The notes under the pieces: generated by a model
What the model was told of the DNA's origin: nothing
The model's database searches: none
The model's input: the letters and a program-made list of their open reading frames with translations, nothing else
In this document: positions 27,032 through 36,475 of the stretch, one piece after another
Position numbering within the stretch: the stretch's first letter is position 1
Layout: each line of letters opens with the position of its first letter
Made by a program: the position numbers and the translations under genes
Source of the DNA: Paenibacillus selenitireducens
GTDB lineage: Bacteria; Bacillota; Bacilli; Paenibacillales; Paenibacillaceae
Assembly: GCF_002021565.1 (NCBI RefSeq)
Contig: NZ_MSZX01000004.1
Coordinates: 124,027 to 188,026 of the forward strand
DNA length: 64,000 bases
Direction: 5' to 3'

Positions 27032-27889
27032 ATGGAATCGGACAAATTGGACAAACGAAAGATCATTGTAAGAGAAATCCTTCATTGGCGAAATAGCCGA
27101 TTATTACCAGAGCAATACTGTGATTTTCTGTTGAATCTATATGAAGATCATCCAGATCAACGGCTTCATACAGCGGGTTCTTCTACATCTTCTTGGTTCT
27201 CCATACAGTCACTGATGTTATGGAGCTGGAAACGTTGGTTGCTTGGATTTGTTATTTTTTCCTTGATTTGTTTTGTTGTACTTCATTTTAAAGGATTTCC
27301 TCTTGCATTGCAAATTTTCACAGGAGTTGCTTTTATTACCTGTTGTTACGGGCTTGGCGTGAAGATTCGACGGAAGCAACCGTCCACAAGTCTTATGATG
27401 CTTGGGATTGGCAGCATGACGATGATCAGCGTAGGAATGATGCTGCTGCAGTGGCATGAGGTAGATAACCAATTTAGTGTTGTCATGCTAATTATGGCGT
27501 GTAGTCTAACGTGGCTGCTGATCGGGACGTTCGTCCAAGTACCCTTGCTTCATTTTTGTGGATGGATCGGGTTTGTTCTGTTATACGGTGCATTCCTGAC
27601 CAGAACGATGCCGGATGCAGCTTGGTATGAAGTTGAGATCTTCTGGTTGCCGATTTGTTTCGTAATGCTTTGGTTGAGTTGGTATGTACATCATAAGAAC
27701 AAGACGGGGTCATCTGTCTTATTCCTAATCGGTACATTACTCTGGTTCGTTCCAGAACTGCACGAAATGTTCTTTTATAAAGAATATTTAAGTATGGGAT
27801 TTATTCAGTCGGCATTGTTCGTGAAGATTGTTCTAGGAGCCGTGCTATTGTTTAGTTTACGAAAAAAATGGATTGCGTGGGTTGTTTAA
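27032..27889 (+). CDS. Multi-pass membrane protein, DUF2157-like N-terminus, unknown function
   Basis: 285 residues. A soluble N-terminus of about 60 residues (REILHWRNSRLLPEQYCDFLLNLYED) resembles the start of DUF2157-type proteins, and is followed by about eight hydrophobic segments (from residue 67 to the end). ATG 27032 lies 11 nt after GGGAGAGG. No catalytic motif was recognised. It precedes trmK by 1 nt, so the two are probably cotranscribed. A small inverted repeat CGGCT/AGCCG precedes the gene (about 26992-27013). Confidence 0.8.
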   Translation: MESDKLDKRKIIVREILHWRNSRLLPEQYCDFLLNLYEDHPDQRLHTAGSSTSSWFSIQSLMLWSWKRWLLGFVIFSLICFVVLHFKGFPLALQIFTGVAFITCCYGLGVKIRRKQPSTSLMMLGIGSMTMISVGMMLLQWHEVDNQFSVVMLIMACSLTWLLIGTFVQVPLLHFCGWIGFVLLYGAFLTRTMPDAAWYEVEIFWLPICFVMLWLSWYVHHKNKTGSSVLFLIGTLLWFVPELHEMFFYKEYLSMGFIQSALFVKIVLGAVLLFSLRKKWIAWVV

Positions 27890-27890
27890 C

Positions 27891-28664
27891 ATGACGAAGA
27901 TAATAAAGCTTTCTGAACGATTAAAGTTAATAGCTGATCAAGTACCACATGGCTCCCGTGTTGCAGATATTGGATCAGACCATGCGCTTTTACCGTGCTA
28001 TCTTGTGAATTCAGGACAAGCATTAAGCGCGATTGCGGGGGAAGTAAATCCTGGGCCGCTCGAGGCAGCGCAGAAGCAAGTTCGTGAAGAACAATTGGAG
28101 CAGTACATAACCGTGCGTGAAGGCGATGGGTTAGCCGTTATCCAACCGGGCGAGGTGAATGTCATTACGATTGCTGGTATGGGCGGTAGTCTTATCGTCA
28201 AAATTTTATCGGCAGATCCTGCTAAATTGGTCGGGATCGAGCGATTGGTGCTTCAGCCGAATGTCGGTGAAGACACGGTACGTCAATGGCTATTACAGGA
28301 GAATTGGCTGTTAGTGGATGAACATATCCTTGAGGAAGACGGGAAGTTCTACGAAGTGATTGTCGCTGTTCGGGCTGAAGATGCTGCAGCGCGCAATGCG
28401 GAGTTGTATGCCGCGAATCCCTTAGAAGCCTATGGTGTTCACGTATCGAAGGAGCAACAAATTTGGATGGGACCTTACTTATTGAGTCAACCGAATGCTG
28501 CATTTGCTCGCAAATGGGAGTCCGAGAAGAGCAAGCTGGAACGAATCGTACAGACACTGCAGCAATCTCAAGCAGAGGAGTCCCGCGTCAAGGAACAGGC
28601 TTTTCAACAACAAATTGGGCGAATTGAGGAGGTATTGCAATGCTTGCAAAAGGGCAGACCATAA
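27891..28664 (+). CDS. trmK: tRNA (adenine-22-N1)-methyltransferase TrmK
   Basis: 257 residues. The SAM-binding motif I VADIGSDHALLPCYL near the N-terminus and ITIAGMGGSLIVKIL are characteristic of TrmK (YqfN), a Rossmann-fold enzyme that makes m1A22 in tRNA; a C-terminal coiled-coil tail follows. The ATG is 1 nt after the preceding stop. The next gene begins inside this one (28640), an overlap of 25 nt also typical in Bacillus. Confidence 0.95.
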   Translation: MTKIIKLSERLKLIADQVPHGSRVADIGSDHALLPCYLVNSGQALSAIAGEVNPGPLEAAQKQVREEQLEQYITVREGDGLAVIQPGEVNVITIAGMGGSLIVKILSADPAKLVGIERLVLQPNVGEDTVRQWLLQENWLLVDEHILEEDGKFYEVIVAVRAEDAAARNAELYAANPLEAYGVHVSKEQQIWMGPYLLSQPNAAFARKWESEKSKLERIVQTLQQSQAEESRVKEQAFQQQIGRIEEVLQCLQKGRP

Positions 28665-29755
28665 TTCAATACATGGAGCAGTTCGCTCCCAAACATTATG
28701 CCGTACCCGATGACAAAATTGGCCTACAATTAGGGACGCTGCAAAAGCAAATCAGGAATGTCCTTGTGGCCTTGGACGTGACGGAGGAAGTGGTCGATGA
28801 AGCGATTGCGAAAGACGTGGACTTGATCATTGCTCATCATGCGATTATATATCGTCCCATTGCTCAACTGACGACGGATACACCTATGGGGAAACTGTAT
28901 GAGAAGTTGATCAAACATGACATCGCAGTCTATATTGCACACACGAATTTGGATACGGCTGAAGGCGGCGTAAATGATTTGATGGCAGACGCACTCGAAT
29001 TACAGGATTGCACATGCCTCGAAGAGATTCATACAGATCATCTGTTCAAGTTAGTCGTATTCGTACCGGAGACAGATCATGAGAAGGTTATGCAGGCTAT
29101 GTTAAATGCAGGGGCAGGACATATCGGTAATTACAGCCATTGCAGCTTTAATAGCCAAGGGACAGGAACCTTTGTTCCGCTGGAAGGAACCAATCCGTAT
29201 ATCGGCAGCCAAGGTGTCATGGAACGTGTCCCTGAGATACGAATCGAGACGATCGTCCCTCAAAGTATCCAGCGTAAAGTGGTTCAAGCGATGCTCAAGG
29301 CGCATCCGTATGAAGAAGTTGCCTACGATTTATATCGTATGGATTTAAAAGGACGCAGCTTTGGGCTAGGTCGCGTAGGGAAGCTTCAGGACGCGTTGAC
29401 ATTAGCAGATTTGGTTGAGCGTGTGAAGGAACGTTTTGACGTACCGCAAGTTCGTGTTGTTGGTGATTTGAAGCGTGATGTGAGAAAGGTTGCCGTGCTT
29501 GGCGGCTCCGGATCAAGATATGTGAAGCACGCCTTATTCCGCGGTGCGGATGTGCTGGTCACGGGAGATATTGATTACCATACGGCCCACGATGCATTAG
29601 CAGCAGGGATTGCATTAATCGATCCCGGTCACAATGTGGAGAAAATCGTCAAGCCAGCCGTAGCCGCGATGTTACAAAAGAAAATGGAAGAACATAAATA
29701 TACGACACGGATTATCGCATCGGAATTATCGACGGAAGTGTTCCAATTCGTTTAG
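28640..29755 (+). CDS. yqfO: Nif3-like dinuclear metal centre protein (YqfO)
   Basis: 371 residues. The two halves of the Nif3/GTP cyclohydrolase I type 2 fold (DLIIAHHAIIYRP; ADVLVTGDIDYHTAHDA with metal-binding His) are split by a CutA/PII-like insertion (about residues 125-230, FKLVVFVPETDHEKVMQAM), as in Bacillus YqfO. GAGGAGG precedes the ATG inside trmK. Assembles as a hexamer in known homologues; activity is unsettled. Confidence 0.94.
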   Translation: MLAKGQTIIQYMEQFAPKHYAVPDDKIGLQLGTLQKQIRNVLVALDVTEEVVDEAIAKDVDLIIAHHAIIYRPIAQLTTDTPMGKLYEKLIKHDIAVYIAHTNLDTAEGGVNDLMADALELQDCTCLEEIHTDHLFKLVVFVPETDHEKVMQAMLNAGAGHIGNYSHCSFNSQGTGTFVPLEGTNPYIGSQGVMERVPEIRIETIVPQSIQRKVVQAMLKAHPYEEVAYDLYRMDLKGRSFGLGRVGKLQDALTLADLVERVKERFDVPQVRVVGDLKRDVRKVAVLGGSGSRYVKHALFRGADVLVTGDIDYHTAHDALAAGIALIDPGHNVEKIVKPAVAAMLQKKMEEHKYTTRIIASELSTEVFQFV

Positions 29756-29803
29756 GCATAACGTGGATTTCCAGAATGAGCTAAGTTTGCTAGGACTTTG
29801 TTC

Positions 29804-29832
29804 TTGTGCTTTGGGACAAATACGAGTATACT
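29804..29832 (+). promoter_or_regulatory. rnpB promoter
   Basis: TTGTGC (29804-29809), 17 bp, TATACT (29827-29832), placing the start at about 29839-29845, the RNA's 5' end. Confidence 0.75.
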
Positions 29833-29845
29833 AACGTATGTTGTC

Positions 29846-30250
29846 GGAAAGTTTGACAGACAATCGCTGGTGATGCAAATCACGAGAGGAAAGTCCGGGC
29901 TCCACAGGGCAGGATGCTGGATAACGTCCAGTCAACGCGAGTTGAAGGATAGTGCCACAGAAATGGACCGCCGATGGCCGCTTTATGCGGATCAGGCAAG
30001 GATGGAACCGTGGTGTAAGAGACCACGAGGAACGCTGGTGACTTCGTTCCTGGTAAACCCCATCTGGAGCAAGACCTAATGGGACGCAAGCAGCTTTCGA
30101 GGCTGCAGCCTTAGCCCGAGGTGCGTCTGGGTTGGTCGCTGGAACTGTGCAGCAATGTACAGTCTAGATAGATGATTGTCACTTACAAGTGGGAGGGTAG
30201 CCCCCGTATTACCACGGTAAGTACAGAACCCGGCTTACGGCGAACTTTCC
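29846..30250 (+). ncRNA. rnpB: RNase P RNA, A-type architecture
   Basis: Catalytic RNA that removes tRNA 5' leaders. Conserved regions are unmistakable: GAGGAAAGTCCGGGCTCC (from about 29884), ACCGCCGATGGCC, GGTAAACCCCATCTGG, AGATAGATGATTGTC, and ACAGAACCCGGCTTA near the 3' end. P1 pairs GGAAAGTT (29846-29853) with AACTTTCC (30243-30250). The long core sequence follows the ancestral A-type (as in E. coli: CAGGGCAGG-TGC, then GTGGTGTAAGAGACCAC, GGAGCAAGACC) rather than the B-type of Bacillus. About 405 nt. Confidence 0.95.
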
Positions 30251-30256
30251 ACGCAA

Positions 30257-30304
30257 ATTAAAAACCGCAAGACACTTTTGAAGTGTTTTGCGGTTTTTAA
30301 TTTG
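30257..30304 (+). terminator. Intrinsic terminator of rnpB, usable in both directions
   Basis: AAAAACCGCAA-GACACTT, loop TTG, AAGTGT-TTTGCGGTTTTT. The A-run on the left also lets it serve the minus-strand gene at 30320. Confidence 0.92.
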
Positions 30305-30319
30305 TGCTTTATTTTACCA

Positions 30320-31177
30320 CTATAGAAGTGAACGAATATAGGCCAAATTATCCTGTAATGCTCTGTCTGTTGGCAAAGTGCCGCTAAAATCTTCATAGCT
30401 GAGCCATCCGTCATAACCGAAAGTCTTCAGATCCTGAATAACTTGCGGCCAATGAATAATACCATTCGAAATGCCTTCCCACGATGCTTGCCAATGAGCA
30501 GCATGCCCTGCCGTAATTTCTTTTTCATTGGTTGGTGCCCATTTCGCGTTTTTTACATGGACATGGGCTAGATACTCGCCAAGAATTTGTAACCCCATTA
30601 ATGTCTGTTCGTATCCCTCATATACCATGTTTCCTGAATCATAGATGACACCGATACGCTTCGGATCAAAGCCTTCTACGAGGCGACGCGCTGCGCTTGC
30701 GCTTGGAATGATGGTATTGTGATGAATCTCCACGAGCCCTTGGATACCATATTGTTCGCTTAATGCGGATACCCCGCTCAGGAACTCCCGCGTCTTCTGG
30801 AATAACGCATCAAATCCAATCTTGCGGTCATATCCCGGAGCTCCTACACGAATCGACGGAGCTTGCAAGATCACTGCTGCTTTCATGGCTTGTTCTACAG
30901 CCTGAAGATCGCCGCATGTGATATAACTTGCAATGTTCGGCACAGTTAACCCCGCTTGTTCAGTCAGGCGATGAACTTCGGTCCATACGGAAGGATCTGC
31001 GTTGGAATCCAGGGTACATAGATTATTTCCCCAGAAAGAGGGGGAGTCTTGACGCTTCTCTTCAGATATTGATGTAAAACGCCACTCCACACCGTCATAA
31101 CCATATTTCTTGAGGAGTGCTGGTGCTTCTGTATAAGGGATCTCTGGCATCATGACCGTAAAGACAGCAAATTTCAT
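30320..31177 (-). CDS. Sugar phosphate isomerase/epimerase family protein
   Basis: 285 residues of the AP-endonuclease-like TIM barrel (xylose isomerase-like, IolE/IolI relatives). Typical elements: YGYDGVEWRFTS near the N-terminus, GLVEIHHNTIIPS with metal-binding Glu/His, VIYDSGNM, VHVKNAKW, and LSYEDFSG with the last metal-binding Glu. AAGGAGC precedes the ATG. Neighbouring AraC regulator and two Gfo/Idh/MocA dehydrogenases suggest catabolism of an inositol-like or keto-sugar; the substrate cannot be read from sequence. Confidence 0.88.
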   Translation of the reverse strand: MKFAVFTVMMPEIPYTEAPALLKKYGYDGVEWRFTSISEEKRQDSPSFWGNNLCTLDSNADPSVWTEVHRLTEQAGLTVPNIASYITCGDLQAVEQAMKAAVILQAPSIRVGAPGYDRKIGFDALFQKTREFLSGVSALSEQYGIQGLVEIHHNTIIPSASAARRLVEGFDPKRIGVIYDSGNMVYEGYEQTLMGLQILGEYLAHVHVKNAKWAPTNEKEITAGHAAHWQASWEGISNGIIHWPQVIQDLKTFGYDGWLSYEDFSGTLPTDRALQDNLAYIRSLL

Positions 31178-31291
31178 AGTAGCTCGCTCCTTATGTATTT
31201 CGTCTATTTGTGTTCATGATAGCATAGGTATCGAACGGGACATTATCTGAAATTTGCTGATGTCGAAGAACATTTAACTGATATTGTTGTT

Positions 31292-32146
31292 TTATGATGA
31301 TGAGCTTGGAAAAAGATTCTTTTTCCGATATTGTTCTGGTGTTACGCCAGCGTGCTGCTTAAAGGCCCGGCTGAAATGCGAGGGGTATTTGAAGCCTACC
31401 TCATAACCGATATCGGTGATCGGCCTTACGCCTCCCATGAGTTCGACTTTAGCTTGTTTGACGCGACGCTGCATTAGGTAATAGAAAATAGTTAAGCCAG
31501 TGATCTCCTTGAAAATTTTGGCCAGATAATATTTGCTAAGATGCAATTCTGATTCTAAACGTTCTAGCGTTATCTCTTCGGCATAATGCTGTTCGATGAA
31601 AGTGATAATCCGTTGGACGTGTTCTGCTCTAGCAGATGGCAAGACTGTTTTTGCTTGCAGCGGCGTACTGCATAGGTTGTGAATTTGAAGCAATAAATCG
31701 AGCAGCAGTACATGGCTTCGCTGAATGGATACCACATCGCCAAGGTCATATAGCTGCTGTATCCGGTCTATGGATGCTTCAACCTCTTGTTTGGTCTCAT
31801 CCCGAAGCTGAAGGCGAATATTTTGTAATTTCTGAAAAGGTTCAAGAACGTTTACTTTTAAAGGTGCATGCATGAAAGATTGCAGGAATACGGGATCAAA
31901 ATGAATGGTGGTACGGATATACGGTTCGACGGGGTCAATGTGCGGGCGATGAAGCGTCATGCCGTGCATAAGAAGAAGATCACCAGGCTCCATGATGTAG
32001 ATTTGATCATTGATCAAATACGTGCATTTTCCGCCGCGAAAATAATAAATTTCATAGTGAGAATGGGTATGGTAGGTATATTGGTTGTGATGGTCGGACG
32101 ACGTACCTATGATAACCGGTTGTATCATCAAAATCTGGTCAGCCAT
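31292..32146 (-). CDS. AraC family transcriptional regulator
   Basis: 284 residues. An N-terminal cupin sensor (YHTHSHYEIYYFRGGKCTYLINDQ; GDLLLMHGMTLHRP) is followed by two helix-turn-helix units (ITLERLESELHLSKYYLAKIFKE; ITDIGYEVGFKYPSHFSRAFKQHAGVTPEQYRK). Start at 32146 is chosen because AAGGAG lies 7 nt upstream; a longer frame to 32305 has no site and overlaps the neighbouring gene. It is divergent from the first oxidoreductase across about 150 bp, and likely controls that cluster in response to a sugar. Confidence 0.92.
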   Translation of the reverse strand: MADQILMIQPVIIGTSSDHHNQYTYHTHSHYEIYYFRGGKCTYLINDQIYIMEPGDLLLMHGMTLHRPHIDPVEPYIRTTIHFDPVFLQSFMHAPLKVNVLEPFQKLQNIRLQLRDETKQEVEASIDRIQQLYDLGDVVSIQRSHVLLLDLLLQIHNLCSTPLQAKTVLPSARAEHVQRIITFIEQHYAEEITLERLESELHLSKYYLAKIFKEITGLTIFYYLMQRRVKQAKVELMGGVRPITDIGYEVGFKYPSHFSRAFKQHAGVTPEQYRKKNLFPSSSS

Positions 32147-32296
32147 GATCATTCTCCTTTCCATTGTCGAATCCATTATACCCCAACCAGAGTTAAATGG
32201 TATGGAAAACTGGCAAATGCTAGTGAAGAGAATGATCGTATGCCAATGATACAATGAAGCCGAATACGAATTTGTAGCCAAAGGGGTCGAAGGCAA

Positions 32297-33418
32297 ATGG
32301 AACAATTACGAATTGGGATCATAGGCATAGGGAATATGGGAACGGGACATGCCTCAGATATGATAAATGGTGGAGTTAAAGGCGCGATTCTGACAGCAGT
32401 ATGTGATATAAAACCAGAGCGATTGGAATGGGCGAAGGAGCGTTTCGGAGAGCAAGTGAAGACTTTTGATAACGTAGATGAATTTCTGAGTTCTGGAATC
32501 ATCGATGGAGTCCTCATCGCGACGCCGCATTTTGATCACCCACAGTTAGCAATCGAATGCTTTGAACGCGGTTTACATGTGTTGTGTGAGAAGCCAGCAG
32601 GCGTATATACGAAGCAAGTTCGAGAAATGAATGATGCAGCAGCCAAAACAGATCTGAAATTCAGTATGATGTACAACCAGCGCACGAACCCTATTTATAA
32701 GAAGTTAAAAGAATTGATTGATTCAGGTGAACTTGGTGAGATCCGGCGTACGAATTGGATTATTACGAATTGGTATCGCTCCCAAAGTTATTATGATTCA
32801 GGATCATGGCGTGCAACATGGGCAGGCGAAGGCGGAGGCGTGTTATTGAATCAGGATCCGCATCAACTTGACTTGTGGCAATGGACGACAGGGTTAATGC
32901 CAAAGCGGGTTCGTGCCTTTTGTTATTTTGGCAAACATCGCAATATCGAGGTTGAAGATGATGTCACCGCCTTCGTGGAGTATGAGAACGGTGCAACGGG
33001 CGTATTCGTGACGACAACGGGGGAGGCGCCGGGAACGAACCGTTTTGAAGTGACGGGGGATCGCGGGAAGATCGTGATTGAAGATAACAAATTGACGTTC
33101 TGGAGACTGCGTGTGCCTGAGTCCGTATTTAACGAAGAATATAAAGGCGGCTTCGGTGAGCCGGAATGTTGGAAATGCGAGATTCCTGTTCACGGCGAAA
33201 ACTCGGGACATAAGGGTATCATCCAGAATTGGACGGATAGCATATTGCACGGAGCTCCGCTTATCGCACCAGGGGAAGAAGGCATTAAAGGATTATCCAT
33301 CTCGAATGCGATGTTGCTATCGACTTGGACGGATAACTGGGTAGATCTTCCTTTGGATGAAGATTTGTATCATACATTACTTCAAGAACGTGTAGCTAAT
33401 TCAGTATATAAGGGGTGA
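32297..33418 (+). CDS. Gfo/Idh/MocA family oxidoreductase (first)
   Basis: 373 residues. N-terminal Rossmann domain GIIGIGNMGTGHASDMI, the CEKPAG motif with the catalytic-site Lys (about residue 99), and the C-terminal alpha/beta domain (TNWIITNWYRS, GGGVLLNQDPHQLDLWQW). Family members oxidise sugars, inositols or glycosides with NAD(P). The last bases overlap the ribosome binding site of the second oxidoreductase, so they form an operon. Divergent from the AraC gene. Confidence 0.92.
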   Translation: MEQLRIGIIGIGNMGTGHASDMINGGVKGAILTAVCDIKPERLEWAKERFGEQVKTFDNVDEFLSSGIIDGVLIATPHFDHPQLAIECFERGLHVLCEKPAGVYTKQVREMNDAAAKTDLKFSMMYNQRTNPIYKKLKELIDSGELGEIRRTNWIITNWYRSQSYYDSGSWRATWAGEGGGVLLNQDPHQLDLWQWTTGLMPKRVRAFCYFGKHRNIEVEDDVTAFVEYENGATGVFVTTTGEAPGTNRFEVTGDRGKIVIEDNKLTFWRLRVPESVFNEEYKGGFGEPECWKCEIPVHGENSGHKGIIQNWTDSILHGAPLIAPGEEGIKGLSISNAMLLSTWTDNWVDLPLDEDLYHTLLQERVANSVYKG

Positions 33419-33423
33419 ATCAA

Positions 33424-34497
33424 ATGCAAAAATCAGATGGAATGAATTATGCACCACAAGGTAAACCGAGTCGGGTTGTCGAATCTGGTGAATTTTATTT
33501 TGCTGCGATGGCATTGGATCACGGTCATATTTACGGTATGTGCAACGGATTATGTGAAGCAGGTGCCGACCTGAAATGGGTTTACGATCCGGATCATGAG
33601 AAAGTGAAGGTTTTCCTGCAGCATTACCCGCAAGCAAAAGCGGCATCCTCGGCGGAAGAGATTCTATCGGATCCGGAGATTCGTCTGGTTGCCGCTGCCG
33701 CGGTTCCTAGTGAACGTGGGCCCTTAGGCGTGCGCGTGATGGAGAGCGGAAAAGACTATTTTACGGATAAAGCTCCATTTACGACACTTCATCAGTTGGA
33801 AGAAGCAAAAGCTGTAGCGTCACGTACAGGGCGAAAATATATGGTGTACTATAGTGAACGCCTGCATGTCGAGAGTGCAATATACGCAGGGCAATTGATC
33901 GAACAAGGCGCGATTGGACGCGTCATTCAAGTGATCGGTCTAGGCCCGCATCGACTGAATGCAGCCTCTCGACCGGAATGGTTCTTTCAATTCGAGAAGT
34001 ACGGGGGAATCTTGTGCGATATTGGATCGCATCAGATTGAACAATTCTTAACATTTACCGGTTGTAAAGATGCGAAGGTCACAAGCGCCAAGGTAGCCAA
34101 TTACAACAATAAGCAGTACCCGGAACTCCAAGATTTTGGTGATATGACGCTTGTTGGGGACAACGGTGCGACGGGATATTTTCGAGTGGACTGGTTTACG
34201 CCGGATGGGCTCGGTACTTGGGGTGACGGTCGAACATTGATCTTAGGTACCGAAGGGTATATCGAATTACGGAAATATATTGATATTGCTCGCGATCAAG
34301 CAGGTGACCAAGTCTATCTCGTTAATCGTGATGGGGAGCAGCGGATGGAAGTGCAAGGTAAAGTCGGTTTTCCGTTCTTCGGCGCGCTGATATTGGATTG
34401 TATCCATCGGACCGAACATGCGATGTCGCATGAACATGCGTTCAAAGCTGCAGAATTGTGCTTGATTGCCCAACGAGATGCCGTACGGATTGAATAG
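33424..34497 (+). CDS. Gfo/Idh/MocA family oxidoreductase (second)
   Basis: 357 residues; ATG 33424 follows AAGGGGTG (33410-33417) by 6 nt, while the GTG at 33415 lies inside that site. Rossmann part FYFAAMALDHGHIYGMCNGL, then YFTDKAPFTT in place of the usual EKP triad, and a C-terminal GGILCDIGSHQIEQFL. The altered motif keeps the Lys. Probably acts in the same pathway as the preceding gene, perhaps as the partner in a two-step oxidation-reduction (inference). Confidence 0.9.
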   Translation: MQKSDGMNYAPQGKPSRVVESGEFYFAAMALDHGHIYGMCNGLCEAGADLKWVYDPDHEKVKVFLQHYPQAKAASSAEEILSDPEIRLVAAAAVPSERGPLGVRVMESGKDYFTDKAPFTTLHQLEEAKAVASRTGRKYMVYYSERLHVESAIYAGQLIEQGAIGRVIQVIGLGPHRLNAASRPEWFFQFEKYGGILCDIGSHQIEQFLTFTGCKDAKVTSAKVANYNNKQYPELQDFGDMTLVGDNGATGYFRVDWFTPDGLGTWGDGRTLILGTEGYIELRKYIDIARDQAGDQVYLVNRDGEQRMEVQGKVGFPFFGALILDCIHRTEHAMSHEHAFKAAELCLIAQRDAVRIE

Positions 34498-34526
34498 TAC
34501 AGGAATGGGATAACATGTTTTAAATG

Positions 34527-34569
34527 AAAAAAAAGGAGAATGGAAGTGAAAAACTTCCATTCTCCTTTT
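34527..34569. terminator. Bidirectional terminator between convergent genes
   Basis: AAAGGAGAATGGAAGT, loop, ACTTCCATTCTCCTTTT; A-run on one side and T-run on the other serve both strands. Confidence 0.92.
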
Positions 34570-34573
34570 GTGA

Positions 34574-36475
34574 TTATTGGTATTTCGATGCGGCTTTATC
34601 CATTTGTTTCTTCACGAAATAAGGGAAGAAATTCAACGTATGCGTCTGCTGATCAGCAGCTTCCAGTGCCTTGACGACGTCAATCTGGCCGTAACCAAAA
34701 TAAATATCTCGACCCGACTGCCCTAAGTCGATGACATTTTTACGCATGATATCCATGACTTCCGTATTCTTGAGATTCGGGTTAACAGATCGAATGAGTG
34801 CTGCCAACGCAGATACGTGAGGGCAAGCCATGGATGTACCGGATAGCGCGGCATACTGATTGTCCATAAAGGTACTTGCGATATTCTCGCCAGGTGCGAC
34901 CACATCTACATAGTCCCCATAATTCGAGAAAGACGCCTTTTCTTTCGTTTTTGTCGTAGCGGATACCGCAAAAACTTCAGGATATGCGGCCGGATAACCT
35001 GGTTGGTCCGTATTGTCATTTCCCGTAGCAGCGACGAGGACAACATCCTTGTCGTAGGCGTATTTAATGGCATCATGCAGGAAGCTGGCTTCCGCGTAGT
35101 TGCCAAGACTCATATTGATGACTTTCGCACCATGATCTGCTGCCCATATAATCCCTTGAGCAACAGAATAGGAAGTGCCGGCTCCGGAGTCATCCAACAC
35201 TTTGACAGGCAAAATTTTATTATACCAAGTCATTCCTGCGACGCCTTCATGGTTATTTACAAGGGCACCGATGATACCGGCAACATGCGTGCCATGGCCG
35301 ACATCATCGGTTGGAGGCAGCGAGGGATCGATTGCGTTGTATCCTTTAAGCAATTGACCTTTTAGATCCGGATGTGTCAGGTCTACGCCTGTATCGACGA
35401 TACCTACGATAACTTCTTTTTTACCTTTGGATAGGTGCCAGCCTTTATTGGTCTCGATAATTGGCAAATTCCATTGATATTGCTTGTACAACGAATCGTT
35501 GGGCTGATCTGTTCCGGAATCATTTTGTGTTGTCTTCATGCTTACTTCGTTGGTCAAATACAAGAAATGGGGCTCGACGTACACAGGATCATACGCTTTG
35601 AAATAGGATGTTAATGCTTCAGCACTCATCTTATTGGAACGGAAAATGTAAGCATAACCTACATGGCGTACATGTGTACAATGAATATCACGTTTTATTT
35701 TCTCCATCTGGTCTGCCGTTGGCTGATGCTTGAATCTCACGACAATCTCATTCGTATAGTAATGGCTTGTGTCCGCATTATCTTCGCCTTGGGTGGCTCT
35801 TTTGGGTTTCATGTTATCATTGTCTACGGTTTTGACCCGGAATTTATGATCATGCGGATAAGGAATCAAGCGCAAATTGCGGCGCTGATGTTTGTTTACA
35901 GTATTGAGAATTTCTTGATTCACGACGGCAACCATACCGCGTTCGCTATTCTTCGCTGGGATGCCCATCACGAGATATTTGTGATTTCCTTTAAGTACCG
36001 GTGCGGATTCATAGTTCTCACGCTTTTTTACTTTCGATTTCGCGGTAAGGATATGCTGCTGGAGTGTTTTCTTCGCCTCAGGCTCCATTTTGGAAGGCAA
36101 AGCACCGTATTCGTATTGCTTATTTGCGCGATTGTCCATCCAGATTAGATAGCCTATATGTTTGTGGTCTTTCTGCATTTTTGAAGCATAGGCTTGAATA
36201 CGAGCTGGGGTGGCTTTGTCCAGTTTATGAAGCATCATCTGTACATGATTGGTACATTCGATTTTGCACATTTTTTGAGTTAACTCGACGTCGTTTTTCA
36301 GCACCATTTCCTTCATGTTTTTTTCCTGCAAGGTTGTTATATGGGGTGTGGCTTGAGGTACGGGTGCTGGGTTTGCAGGTTGCGTTGGATTTGCTGGATT
36401 TTTAGGTGCTACAATGGGGTAGAGAAGCGCCCCGATTCCGATGACGAATAATAAGGCGATGAGCCCGCGCCGCAT
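34574..36475 (-). CDS. Subtilisin-like S8 family serine protease with long N-terminal region
   Basis: 633 residues; ATG 36475 is chosen because GGAGGG precedes it (an upstream frame to 36514 lacks a site). A signal-anchor (LIALLFVIGIGALLYPIV) is followed by a Pro/Asn linker, an extracellular domain of about 150 residues without catalytic motifs, an inhibitor-I9-like propeptide (TNEIVVRFKHQPTADQMEKI), and a subtilase domain: Asp361 (VDTGVD), His397 (GHGTHVAG), oxyanion Asn (AATGN), Ser548 (SGTSMACPH). Likely membrane-attached or secreted protease of the thermitase group. Substrate unknown. Confidence 0.93.
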   Translation of the reverse strand: MRRGLIALLFVIGIGALLYPIVAPKNPANPTQPANPAPVPQATPHITTLQEKNMKEMVLKNDVELTQKMCKIECTNHVQMMLHKLDKATPARIQAYASKMQKDHKHIGYLIWMDNRANKQYEYGALPSKMEPEAKKTLQQHILTAKSKVKKRENYESAPVLKGNHKYLVMGIPAKNSERGMVAVVNQEILNTVNKHQRRNLRLIPYPHDHKFRVKTVDNDNMKPKRATQGEDNADTSHYYTNEIVVRFKHQPTADQMEKIKRDIHCTHVRHVGYAYIFRSNKMSAEALTSYFKAYDPVYVEPHFLYLTNEVSMKTTQNDSGTDQPNDSLYKQYQWNLPIIETNKGWHLSKGKKEVIVGIVDTGVDLTHPDLKGQLLKGYNAIDPSLPPTDDVGHGTHVAGIIGALVNNHEGVAGMTWYNKILPVKVLDDSGAGTSYSVAQGIIWAADHGAKVINMSLGNYAEASFLHDAIKYAYDKDVVLVAATGNDNTDQPGYPAAYPEVFAVSATTKTKEKASFSNYGDYVDVVAPGENIASTFMDNQYAALSGTSMACPHVSALAALIRSVNPNLKNTEVMDIMRKNVIDLGQSGRDIYFGYGQIDVVKALEAADQQTHTLNFFPYFVKKQMDKAASKYQ

